From Pseudopyrenochaeta lycopersici (taxonomy: Eukaryota > Ascomycota > Dothideomycetes > Pleosporales > Pseudopyrenochaetaceae): DNA of 64,000 nt. The stretch is from positions 248,001 through 312,000 of the forward strand of contig NHZP01000003.1 in the NCBI GenBank assembly GCA_003313425.1, written 5' to 3'. Both the position numbers and the translations under genes were made by a program. Below, piece after piece: positions 35,001 to 45,704 of the stretch (its first letter is position 1; every line of letters starts with the position of its first letter). Under the pieces are notes generated by a model. The model was not told the origin of the DNA. It saw only the letters and a list, made by a program, of their open reading frames with translations, and did not search any database.

Positions 35001-37264
35001 GCATAATGTCTTCCTATTTCTATTGAGGGTAATAGACGTATACTAACAAGTCTTTAGGCCCTCATATTCGGAAATCTTGTCGAACTCTTGAATGACACCA
35101 CTGGGTCAGGGGAGCTCACAGTCAAAGTAGCATTCTTTTGTCTGATGTTCTTCGTCCTTGCCCTCGTTGCCTTGCTCTCTCACTTCTGTGGCAAGACAGC
35201 ATTTGGTGTTGTTTCAGAGAATCTGACATTGCGAGTTCGAGATGTATCTTTCCGTACGATTCTACAGCAGGACATTGCTTGGTTCTCCAAGCCTGGACAC
35301 TCACATCATGCACTCATGTCTAGACTAAACATGGACAGTGGAAGCATCAGTGGGCTTTCCGGCGTCATTCTTGGAACCGTTTTCTCCATCACGACCTCGG
35401 TTCTTGGAGGTATTGTTCTGGCGCACATTGTCGCCTGGAAAATTGCTATAGTATTGCTAGCAGCGGTGCCAGTCATGCTTCTAGCAGGTTTCCTACGCCT
35501 CCGTATTCTAGCCATGGCAGAAGAGCATCACCAAACAGCATACAATGATGCAGCAGCATTGGCATCGGAAGCAACGTCTTCTATGCAAATCATTGCAGCC
35601 TTTGGCCTGGAGTCAACTTTCCGCGACAAGTATCGAGAAGCGATTCGAAAACCATACGAGGAGCACCTCAGATTCAGCGTAATTGGCAACATCCTGCTCG
35701 CGTTCTCTCTTTCTGTAACGTATTTTGTATACTCTCTAGCATACTGGTGGTAAGTTAAGGCACCTGAACGGGTCGATAGCGGCAGCTTTTCGACCTAAGT
35801 ATGAGAACAGACACTGATAGTCTTTCCTAGGGGTTCCAAACAAGTCCGGAACGGTAACTATAGCCAACGAGACTTCTTCATTGTTTTGCCTGCGCTTCTT
35901 TTCTCGGCCCAAGCTGCTGGTCAACTCTTTAGCTTGGCGCCGGAAGTTTCTCGAGCGAAATCTGCTGCGCAAAGCGTCTTCACTCTGCACGATGAGAAGC
36001 CGACGATCATTACAGAATATGTGGCTTCGAATGCTCGACCCGAAGCTGATTCTCATGCATTGTTGGCCGATCGTCCAATCTCATACGGTACCTTTGATGT
36101 AAGAGGCGAGCTGGAATTTCGTAAAGTCAGCCTCTCTTATGAGAGCCGGCCAGAAACACTCGCGCTAAACAGCGTTTCCTGTAAGTAAGCTCGCTGTGCA
36201 TCCATTTCACCTTGGTCATTTGACGCGGGGGGGTTTTCGCGTGACTGCTTCACCCTGTGTGAGCCAAGGTGGTTACATGAAGATCCTCTAGGCCTGCCTG
36301 ACGAGTGTACCATTGTCTGGGACGCTCTCCTCCTATCATACTTTTTGCAGTACCTTACTGACTCTACTTCTACGCATAGTCCTCATTAGGCAGGGTGAAT
36401 ATATAGCCTTCGTTGGCCGTTCAGGTTGGTCTCCTTGTTGTTACTATATTTGTACCACAGACTGACTTTTCGATTTTAACAGGTGCAGGAAAGTCTTCCA
36501 CAATTCATTTGATTGAGAGGTTCTTCGACCCAACTTCGGGACAAATCTATTTGGATGGCCAAGACATACGCAATGAGGCTGTCCAGCATCATCGGGCTCG
36601 TCTTGCGCTTGTGGTAAGTCGGTTCTTGCATGCGGCTACCTGTTTTGGTTAGCTTCAGGAATTCCTGGAGTTTATGACACATTCCTATTTGCTCTTGAAG
36701 TACTCTGTTGTTGGCTGCTCGATTCGTCTTTGAATCACTCAGTTTCAAACATGAGCATTGCTGACGCTACACCAGGAGCAAGAACCTGATCTTTTTCCTG
36801 GGTCGGTCAAATTCAACATTGGTCTCGGTTGTCGGCCCGGAGCCAATCTCTGCGACGAAGACATTGAGCGTGTCGCCAAAGAATGTGAACTTCATGACTT
36901 CATCATGAGTCTGCCTGAAGGCTACAATACAGAAGTAGGTGCGCACGGCTCAAAGCTCTCAGGAGGGCAACGACAACGACTTGCTATTGCCAGAGCTCTC
37001 ATACGGGACCCGGAGATACTGCTTCTTGACGAAGCCACCTCCCAACTAGACGCAAATACCGAACGGGATATCCGAAAGGCGATTGCCGCTGCATCCAAAG
37101 GTCGAACCACAATCATGATTGCACATCGATTGGCAAGCGTACAGCACGCGGATCGTATCTTCGTATTCGACACGGGTCGAATAGTCGAACAAGGAAGACA
37201 CATTGAACTTGTTGCCATGGGGGGTATATACGCCGCCATGGTCTCGGCGCAAGAGCTGGATTGA
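32052..37264 (+). CDS. Full-size ABCB (MDR-type) transporter of the siderophore cluster
   Basis: Eleven exons: 32052-32691, 32881-32980, 33061-33705, 33765-34183, 34338-34631, 34755-34921, 35058-35749, 35831-36180, 36380-36424, 36483-36613 and 36776-37264. They encode 1323 residues; every junction keeps frame and uses GT/AG. Layout is TMD-NBD-TMD-NBD with about twelve membrane helices. NBD1 has Walker A GPSGSGKST (near 462, split by an intron), signature LSGGQKQR (near 570), DEFTSAMD and AHRLAT. NBD2 has GRSGAGKSS (near 1117), Q-loop VEQEPDLF, LSGGQRQR (near 1222), DEATSQLD and AHRLAS. All catalytic elements look intact. Clustered ABCB transporters next to ferrichrome synthetases are known in other ascomycetes. 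Export or intracellular movement of siderophore, or detoxification, is inferred. The gene shares the GATA-rich promoter with the NRPS. ATG 32052 has a second in-frame ATG two codons later. Confidence 0.92.
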
Positions 37265-39000
37265 AGAAGCAATTTTTTAAACACCAGCCTGGCGCACATT
37301 AACACATTGTATATAATTTGTCTAAGATTTACAGAATGTTTTCCGGACGCCGTGCCACACTCATCTGTCGGGAGTGTCTTGTACTTGTATCTGTCTTTCA
37401 TATTTTCTTTACATAGTTTCCTTCGGTCACCTACAACGGAACAAGCCGCTTCTTCCAGAATCAGGTCTCGGTAGTCTACTATTCTCCACGGCATAAGGTG
37501 ATGTTTAGCGTCAACATGTGTCATTCCACAGCCGCATACGTGGGCTAAGCAAATGCAAAGAGCATTCTCGCTCGGCTCAACGAGATTTTCTTTTTTTCCC
37601 CATGCACCTTGACCAGCACGCTCTACACGCGACAGCAATCCAAGCATACCGAAGTCTCCTATGAAGTTCCTTAAAGCGTAAAGTTGAATTCGCCCTGATG
37701 CTCCTGGACTATCCCTGTGTGTTGAAAAGCGGCATAACCTGCGCGATGTGGACCCTGCATTATGGAAATATGTTCCGGCTTACGAAAGAAAAACAGGAGC
37801 AGGCCGCATTAGTCCCACAATGTACACACGGTTCTCGACCTGGCGACTTTCCACGCATGTGGCTGTCTCGATCCACGCAATTTCACATACATCGTTCAAT
37901 GCGAACGGAATATGTCGGTTGAGTGAAGACTTTGGGGGTGCGCTCGCGCCTCATTCGTCATAGACTGCATGAGCGCCCACCAGGATGATGTATGTGTAAG
38001 GGATCAGCGGTTGGGGCGTGCTAGCCGAGCGTAGCAACAACGCCGATGAGCCCTGGATGAGTTTTCGTGGTGTTGATGGCGCGCCAATGGCTCCAGACTT
38101 TCAATCTAATCTGATTGATAAATTTTCAATCGCTGATCATCACCGACATCGCTCCGAGCTTGATCCAGGGTTGCCAAGCTGCCATACAGCCATCATCCCA
38201 CGCTTACATGTCTTTCCTGCAGCATTTAATGCCAGCTAGGACAAGCGTAGCGGGGCGGTCCAGAAAATTTTACCTGCGTCATGACCGACCCCAGCTCAAC
38301 CTGAGCCGTTTCCTGGCGTCTCTTGTCCTGGCCTTCTTATCTCGTCGATCTAATCAGATGATGATCCTCTGCGGGTCTTGATGCCATGACTCCATTAGCA
38401 AACCAGAGATGCGTACCTACGCCATGTTGGAACGGGCCGTCAGGGTCTCATTACGAGGGCGCATCGAACCACCCTCTCACGCGCGTCGCAGACTCCCTTG
38501 ATCGACATGGGTTCGTCGAACGCAAGAACGGAGACCGGGTCGTCTTGGACCTGGCACGAAAATAGTGGATGCCGTCACTTTTTTTCCATAACATAGGGAC
38601 GGTAGCAGTATTGATCGTCGAGCTTCCCAAGGATTCACCGTCTCCTTTTCATTTTTCACACGATCTTCGCCGCTGAAAAGACTTACTCTCATACTTCCAC
38701 TCAGCTTGTCGTTATCAGATCGAGTGTAAACGTCATCCATACAGCGAACAGTTGGCTTTGCAAATAGCTCCGCAAAGTTTACTTCACAAAGACGGCCAGA
38801 TACCGCGGAAAAAGTCCATCTAGAAGTCTTCGACATAGAAAGTCATAAAGTCACGGTGACGAGTGAGAGGTGTCAATGTAGGTACAAGTATTGCCCAATC
38901 AGGTGGAACGCAATCAACATGACCCAACTTTCCAGATATTTGTACTAAACATTCCCAGAACCCTTCAGATCTGCAACTTTTGCATCATACACTCTCTATT
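37265..39000. other. Intergenic region between ABC transporter and ornithine monooxygenase
   Basis: 1.7 kb holding the 3' flank of the transporter and the promoter of the monooxygenase. It contains one siderophore-GATA site (38712-38720, separate entry) and a CCAAT at 38894-38898, about 105 bases before the ATG. A 119-codon minus-strand ORF at 38477-38836 shows no domain and is probably chance. Confidence 0.6.
38712..38720 (-). promoter_or_regulatory. SreA/Sre1-type GATA site upstream of the monooxygenase
   Basis: TTATCAGAT on plus is an exact ATCTGATAA on minus. It lies about 280 bases before the monooxygenase ATG, so all three siderophore genes have the same motif in their promoters. Confidence 0.7.
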
Positions 39001-40697
39001 ATGAGTCCTCACGCTGAAATGTCGTCGAGCTCGTCAGATGGCCCTGCGCCTGCGGTGCAGAGAGCGTTCAATGGCTTCCTCTCCAACAACTTGGACGAAA
39101 GCCACTTCCCCGCATTCGAAAACCGATCGCATCTTCGGTATACTCCAGAGGAGGAGCTTCATGATTTGATTTGCGTTGGGTTTGGCCCGGCGTCGTTGGC
39201 CATCGGCGTGGCTCTTCACGATGCGCTGGATGGCACCGATCCGTCGCTGCTAGATGTACCAGGTCTTCAGAGTAGGCCACCAAGAGTTGCCTTCCTGGAG
39301 AAGCAATCAAAGTTTGCGTGGCATGCAGGTATGCTGTTACCGGGCGCCAAGATGCAAATCACCTTCATGAAAGATATGGCAACAATGAGAAATCCTCGCA
39401 GCGAGTTCACCTTTATCAACTACCTGCACCAAAAGGACCGACTCATCGAATTCGCCAACTTGAACACATTCCTACCAGCCCGCGTTGAGTACGAAGACTA
39501 CATGAAGTGGTGCGCAAGCTGGTTCGAGGAGGTGGTGTCGTACGACCAGGAAGTCATTAGCGTTATGCCTGAGAAATCGGCGGACGGGGAGATTACTATA
39601 TTCAATGTCGTCTCACGCAACAACCAGACTGGCCGCACTGAGTCGCGGAGAACGAAGCACGTCGTGATTGCGGCTGGCGGGAGGCCCAATGTGCCCAAGC
39701 CATTCCCTTCAAATCACCCCAAGGTTGTGCATTCATCCAAGTTTTCCTACATCTCCAAGCAGATTCTGCCAGACCACAAAGCACCTTACAATGTAGCTGT
39801 GGTTGGTAATGGCCAGAGCGCAGCTGAGATCTTCGACTTCCTACACGCAAACTATCCCAATTGCCGAACAAGGCTGTTGATCAAGGGAGGTGCCCTACGA
39901 CCCAGCGATGACTCGCCTTTGTAAGTTCCACAGGCCCTGGGTCAAGAAGGAAAGTAACTAATCCTCATCAGTGTCAATGAGATCTTCAACCCTGCTCGTG
40001 TGGACTGCACATACAGCCGGGAGCCCAAGCTGCGATCCACGACCTTGGTTGAGGATAAGGGCACAAACTACGGTGTCGTTCGTCTCAACCTCCTAGAGCA
40101 TATCTACGAGACACTCTACATGCAGCGGATACGCTATGGCAACTCGCCAGAGGAAGAGACGCAATGGCCCCACAGGATCATGCCTTACCGACGTGTCATT
40201 GACGTTGAGGATTCGCCAGTGCAGAAGGGAGGTATTCGGTTGCACGTTCGGGACCAAAGTCCCCTCTACTTCTCTGAAGTGCCTGGCGCGGAAGAGAACA
40301 AGGAGATCCTCGATGTGGATGCGGTTTTCGTAGCCACCGGATACTTCCGTGATCTTCACGAGACGCTCCTCAAGAACGCGCGGCACCTCATGCCCGGCGG
40401 CGAGCTCGAGGGCGCGAAGTGGCAGGTTCAGAGAGACTACCGAGTCAAGTTTGAAAACAAGAAGGTCAGCGATGAGGCGGGTGTGTGGCTACAGGGATGC
40501 TGCGAGACGACGCATGGTGTAAGTCTTGTACCAAACCGGTGCATGCCCCGATTAAGTGCTAATGTTTCTGGCAGTTGAGTGATACCCTACTTTCTGTTCT
40601 TGCGACCCGAGGAGGAGAAATGGTGCGAGCAATTTTCGAGAAGCCCAACAAGTGGGACAGCGCTGATGTCTTGGGCGGTTACGAAGAGCGTGCGTAA
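39001..40697 (+). CDS. sidA: L-ornithine N5-monooxygenase (SidA family)
   Basis: Three exons (39001-39920, 39972-40518, 40575-40697) with introns of 51 and 56 bp encode 529 residues, a usual length for SidA. It catalyses FAD- and NADPH-dependent hydroxylation of L-ornithine, the first committed step of hydroxamate siderophore synthesis. Visible motifs are the FAD-binding CVGFGPASLA (near 58), the substrate-side block FAWHAGMLLPGAKMQITFMK, the NADPH-binding VVGNGQSAAEIF (near 268) and the C-terminal ATGYFRD (near 428). The ATG at 39001 (MSPHAEM) is chosen because the frame upstream of it has only a TTG, and the Ser-rich leader before the conserved core is typical. The last exon (LSDTLLSVLATRGGEM) matches the family's C-terminal block and ends EERA. 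It sits on the same strand as the transporter, 1.7 kb away. Confidence 0.95.
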
Positions 40698-41867
40698 GTT
40701 GAATGAGCTGGGAGAGCGGCGTACGTCGACCGTCCAATTTTATGGATTGTACGTCGACACACGACAGTCATGGGGAAACTATTTTGAGCGTGATGGGAGT
40801 TTTTTTTATGTGATCAAGGCGCCTAATCGAAGGATTCTCGCGCATAGTGGGGACATGTGAGTAGAGCAGTAAGCGCCGTTATTATTGAAGTCTTGTTTTA
40901 ATTTTCTCTTCCACGAGCCCAGCCGTGATTATGAAACAAAGTCTGGGATGTCTACTGTCGCGCATAGACGTGAGGGGCCGAGCCACGGACACGAAGGCAA
41001 CAATAATGCGCCCATGGATCAATGCACATGATGCAACAAGGAGCGAGTTCGAGATGCTCAGTGTCATGGCGTTTTTGCTTCGCAGACAGAGCGAGAGGGG
41101 GTTGGCACACAGCAAAGAATGCTAATGCGACGGCTTGTCTTGCTGATGGCTCGCACCTTCCCTGTCCGTGCCAGGTACAACCCAACTGAGGCTCGTACCC
41201 AACTTGCCGTAGCCCAGCGGACAGGCTGCGACAGTGGCTGCTCACAGCATGCTCGACTGCCAGACGTTGTGTCACAGGGACTGCCCGGAATGGGAACACG
41301 GACGGGCAGAGAGGTGAAATGGCAGTCAGCCTGCGGCGGTGCGGTTTGCGTGGGCATTGAGAGCTGGACTGCATCGGTCGGCGGCTAACCCAATACGGCG
41401 AGCCATGGAAGCAGCCCAATGGTCACCACCAACCTCCAGCGCTGACCTCAGAGACCATTTTTCCCTGCCATCACCTCTCACCCTGTGAATACTTTTTTCC
41501 CGCGCCGTCAATCGCCGCCGCCCTCCTCTGCAGGCCCCTTGCTGCTGCGACAGCGTGAAGCAGCCGCCGGCCCAGCAAAGCCTCGTGGCTCGCTCGTCAA
41601 CAACCCCCGCAGAGCGCAGACGTGCACCCTTCGCCAGACGCCCGTCGACTCCCCACTGCCGGCACCCGCGCGCATTCTGCTGCTCCTGACGCCCGGCGCC
41701 CGCCAGACTGCAGTGTCCACGTCGCTGCCCCTCGACGCTGAAGGAGACGTCGAATAGTGGCGCAATTCGGCATGCCACGCTCGGATTAACTGCGTCACAG
41801 CTGAGTTAGCTGGCTATCTGCGACTTGCTCGCACCTATACCCTCAGTCCACGCACGCCCTGCCCACC
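40698..41867. other. Intergenic: monooxygenase 3' flank and Yak1 promoter/leader
   Basis: No gene is seen. The distal half is GC-rich with several short overlapping ORFs on both strands. Their translations are Arg/Pro/Ser-rich and without domains, as expected of a long promoter and 5' leader before the kinase gene. Confidence 0.55.
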
Positions 41868-44847
41868 ATGGACCAGCAGTGGACTGCCTACTCCGAAGCG
41901 CCGGGTGCGACTCGCCAGGCGCGCTACGCTCCACACAGCATGGCCTCGCCTCAGCATACCCCCAGAGACGCCAGCGGGCCTGCACAGGTCAAGCAGGAGC
42001 CCTACACCAAGCAGGAGCCCTATGCATCGCCCACCGGCCCCTCGCGCCAGAGCTCAATCGCCATCCAATCGCCCGCCGCAACAGCCACCCGTGGCTCAGG
42101 CTACAATGACGGCGATGGCGACGTAGCCATGGAAGACGCAGACCCGTACAAGCCGAAATACAACATGTCGCGCTCAAACCACCAGCAGAGGCACTCGCAG
42201 CAGTTTCTGCAGCAGGAGGAGAGCGCCGCCGCGCGGAGATACTCGCCCATGAATCTATCGCCCACATCGCCTTATCCCGGCGGCACACAGCAAGGCGGGC
42301 AGAACTACACCAGCTTCTCCCCACAACCACCTCAGACCCAAAGCAACAGGCAGAGCCCCACGCGGAACAACCCCTACATCTCGCCGCCCAACAGCTACTA
42401 TTCACCTCCATGTACGTCAAGCACCCGCTGTCAAGCTTTGGTCTTAGCCCCCCGCACACTAACCAACATGCCTCTAGCATCCCGACCGCATGCGCCTCAA
42501 CTGCCGCCCATACAGTCCAACATGAGCCCCGAGACCTTCTACCCGCAATCCGCGACCGCACAACTCAACGCCGTGTACAATAGGGAGGCTCGATCGCCAA
42601 GGGCATCCACGAATCCGATTCCCCCACAGCTGCCGCCCATTGGGCGCGGACCTGTGCCCAAGTTTGAAAAGGTTGCAAACACGGCCGACTTACAACCTGT
42701 AATCAACGCTCAGCCTCCGTTTCGTCGCGCCAATCCTGAAGGAGGCTTCATTAGTGTAAGTCGAACATACAGCTCTTATGTAAGAATATTTGACGCTGAC
42801 AAGACGACGACCAGCCGCTCCAAGCACTGACAGCCCATCTGCCCATGACATACAAGCTATGCAACACTGGTTTCAACTATCAGTCTTCTCGCAATCCACG
42901 CCGAGTCCTCACAAAACCGAGTAAAGGAGTTAAGAATGATGGCTACGATAATGAGGATAGTGACTATATCCTCTACGTCAACGACATCCTCGGTTCGGAG
43001 GAATCAGGGCACAAGAACCGTTACCTTATATTGGATGTACTTGGCCAAGGTACATTCGGGCAGGTCGTCAAATGCCAGAACTTGAAGACGCAAGAGGTGG
43101 TTGCAGTCAAGGTCATCAAGAACCGGACAGCCTACTTCAATCAGAGTATGATGGAGGTGTCAGTACTCGATCTGGTGAGGACTCTCGGGAAAATTGTCTA
43201 GGCTGAGCTAATACTGTACCAGTTAAATAAGCAGATGGATAAGAACGACGACCACCATCTACTGAGACTGAAAGACACCTTCATTCATAGGCAACATCTG
43301 TGTCTAGTGTTTGAGCTTCTGAGCGTCAATCTCTACGAGCTGATCAAGCAGAACCAGTTCCGAGGACTGTCTACAACCTTGGTGCGCGTATTCGCCCAAC
43401 AACTGATCAACGGCCTGGCTTTGTTAGGCAAGGCGAAACTGATACACTGCGATTTAAAGCCGGAGAATATCCTTCTGAAGAAGTAAGCTCAAGCACCCTG
43501 GCAAATGGACTTGTCTAACATCGTTACAGCCTCGAGAGCCCTATCATCAAGATTATCGATTTCGGCTCCGCATGCGATGAACGGCAGACGGTCTACACAT
43601 ACATTCAGTCGCGGTTCTATCGGTCTCCTGAAGTTCTGCTGGGGCTACCCTATTCCGCCGCAATCGACATGTGGTCGCTGGGCTGCATTGTTGTAGAGTT
43701 GTTCCTCGGCCTGCCTCTGTTTCCAGGATCGTCCGAATATAACCAAGTCTCGAGAATAACGGAGATGCTCGGTCTGCCACCACACTGGATGCTGGAAATG
43801 GGTAAACAGTCTGGCGAGTTCTACGAGAAGATCCAAGATGAGTACGGCCGAAAACAGTATCGGTTGAAGTCTATGGAACAGTACTCAAGAGAGCATGGGA
43901 CGAAAGAACAGCCTAGCAAGAAGTACTTTTCCGCCACGACTCTGCCGGACATCATCAAGAACTACCCGATGCCGAGAAAGAACATGAAGTCAAGCGAGAT
44001 CGAGCGAGGTTCGTGACATGATGAAGACTATTCTGTTCGTAATTAACATGTTCCAGAAATGGCGAATCGCGCCGCGTTTATCGATTTTGCACAAGGCCTG
44101 CTGAACCTCAATCCCCTCGAACGATGGACTCCCGCTCAAGCGAAACTACATCCTTTCATCACGCAAGCGAAATTCACCGGCCCGTTCGTACCGCCAATGA
44201 CATTGAAGTCAAGTTCAAGCAGGTCTCCAGCGCCGGGTGTACAAGAGCAGCAACGGTTTGAGGGAATGAGCAGACAACGGCAACAGGCACAGCAGCAGGT
44301 TGTGGCAGCGCAACAAGCTCAGGCAGCTCAGAATGCGGCGTATGCCAACATGCAAATGAACCAATACGCCGCCGCCCAAAGTGCGCACACTCAACCGAAC
44401 ATGTATAACAACATGTACAGTCCGAACCACCAAGGTGCCCCACCGCCTTACCCTGCGCAAGCTGCCGCGTACGGCCAACAGCCAATGGGTATGATGCAAC
44501 CGCAACAGCCCCGACAATATAATCAGCCTCAAAACCTGTACGCGCAAGCAACTACGCGCGCCGGACGCCAACGCGCGTCTACCATGGACCAGCAACAGTC
44601 TGGTCAGTCCGGAATTCCGCCAGCACTTCAAAGAGTCATCAGCCATTTGGATCCGAATGCGCCAATCCGATTGCAGCCCTCGCCAGCATATTACCCGCCT
44701 CCTCCAGATGGTGCGCCTGAAAGTGCGGGCAATGCAAGGAGGAGAGGGTCTCGAGCAGGCAATGCGAACCGGAACCACAACTATGTGCGCAATTTGGAGG
44801 ACCGGTCACTAGAGGAGGGGTTTATGACTCAAAATCATTGGCAATGA
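41868..44847 (+). CDS. yak1: DYRK-family protein kinase, Yak1 type
   Basis: Six exons (41868-42411, 42478-42755, 42815-43174, 43223-43482, 43530-44008, 44057-44847) encode 903 residues. The N-terminal third is Gln/Pro/Ser-rich and disordered. The kinase domain spans about residues 343-676: Gly loop [10 protein letters not shown], catalytic Lys in [24 protein letters not shown], and the DYRK activation loop [15 protein letters not shown], whose second Tyr is the autophosphorylation site in this family. The DYRK-homology box precedes it (NDDHHL and [15 protein letters not shown] lie in the N-lobe). The tail is Gln-rich ([17 protein letters not shown]) with Asn/Tyr repeats, as in other Yak1 proteins. 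Yak1 kinases act in nutrient and stress control downstream of PKA/TOR in fungi. Intron 1 is a multiple of three, so the unspliced frame stays open. That intron is called from its donor GTACGT, branch CTAAC and acceptor CTCTAG. Confidence 0.93.
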
Positions 44848-45704
44848 CGGGGAAAGCTGTAGTTTGCCTATCTTATCTTGATTACTTACGGCGCATCAAG
44901 GCTATCTGACACGGCGAATGACGACCGTAGTCTACGAGTGGCTGCATTTTCGGCCCCGTGTCGTGTGGCTTTCTTCAGCACCCGCCGTCAACAAGGTCAT
45001 GTATCGTGTGGACAGTACAACAGCCTCACAGTCAAGGAGTGAGCCGGGCTCCTCAATCGATTGCGGAAGCCGTGCTCAATGGCAACAGATTGCATAGTGT
45101 TATCGCAGGCCGTGGCAGTGTTGAGTGAAGGGAAATCTCTGGGACGGCCTCCTCCGGGATGACGGAGTCAATAGCACAGCTTTACGGGTCACAAGTGAAA
45201 TTGTCGCAGGATGTGGCACAGGGATATTGTTAAGCCGAGTATGAGTGATTTGGTGGACCAGCATGGCATTACATTGCGACCTTGTTCCTCTTCTCGAAAC
45301 GCACCTTGCAGATGGGGTTGCGGAAGGATGACGGCATATGTACTTTTAGTAGCGTTCGTATGAATACATTGGCTGTGTTATTGCAGCAGCCATGGCAGCG
45401 ATCATGATGGTGTGGGTGAAATGAGGTGAGTGAGATGAGGTGAGGGACGGGTGTTTTAGTTTCCACTTGGGCATATGGGAGTCATTCTGCGTAGGCTTGG
45501 GAGGCACAGGACGTGGCGAGCAGGGATGGGGGATGGCGGGGCACTAACGCTCGGACGCGCGACGCACACAGTCATTCGCCAAGACTGGGTCGAAATTCAG
45601 TTGCGGAAAGTTCAAACAAGGCGGCAGGACGACCCAACACCAAAGTGTGCCCGCCCTTCTAGCCTCGATCCCTCCGGCAAACCCTACTCTCGAGCACAGC
45701 AAAC
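44848..45704. other. Intergenic: Yak1 3' flank and eIF3c promoter
   Basis: Same-strand spacer of 0.86 kb with no coding signal. Short ORFs here have no recognisable domain. Confidence 0.55.

Noticed and set aside
38477..38836. A 119-codon minus-strand ORF upstream of sidA
   Set aside because: No recognisable domain. It spans the GATA site and probable promoter of sidA.
41485..41798. GC-rich ORFs on both strands before the Yak1 gene
   Set aside because: Arg/Pro/Ala-rich translations in several frames at once are typical of GC-rich leader DNA rather than a gene.
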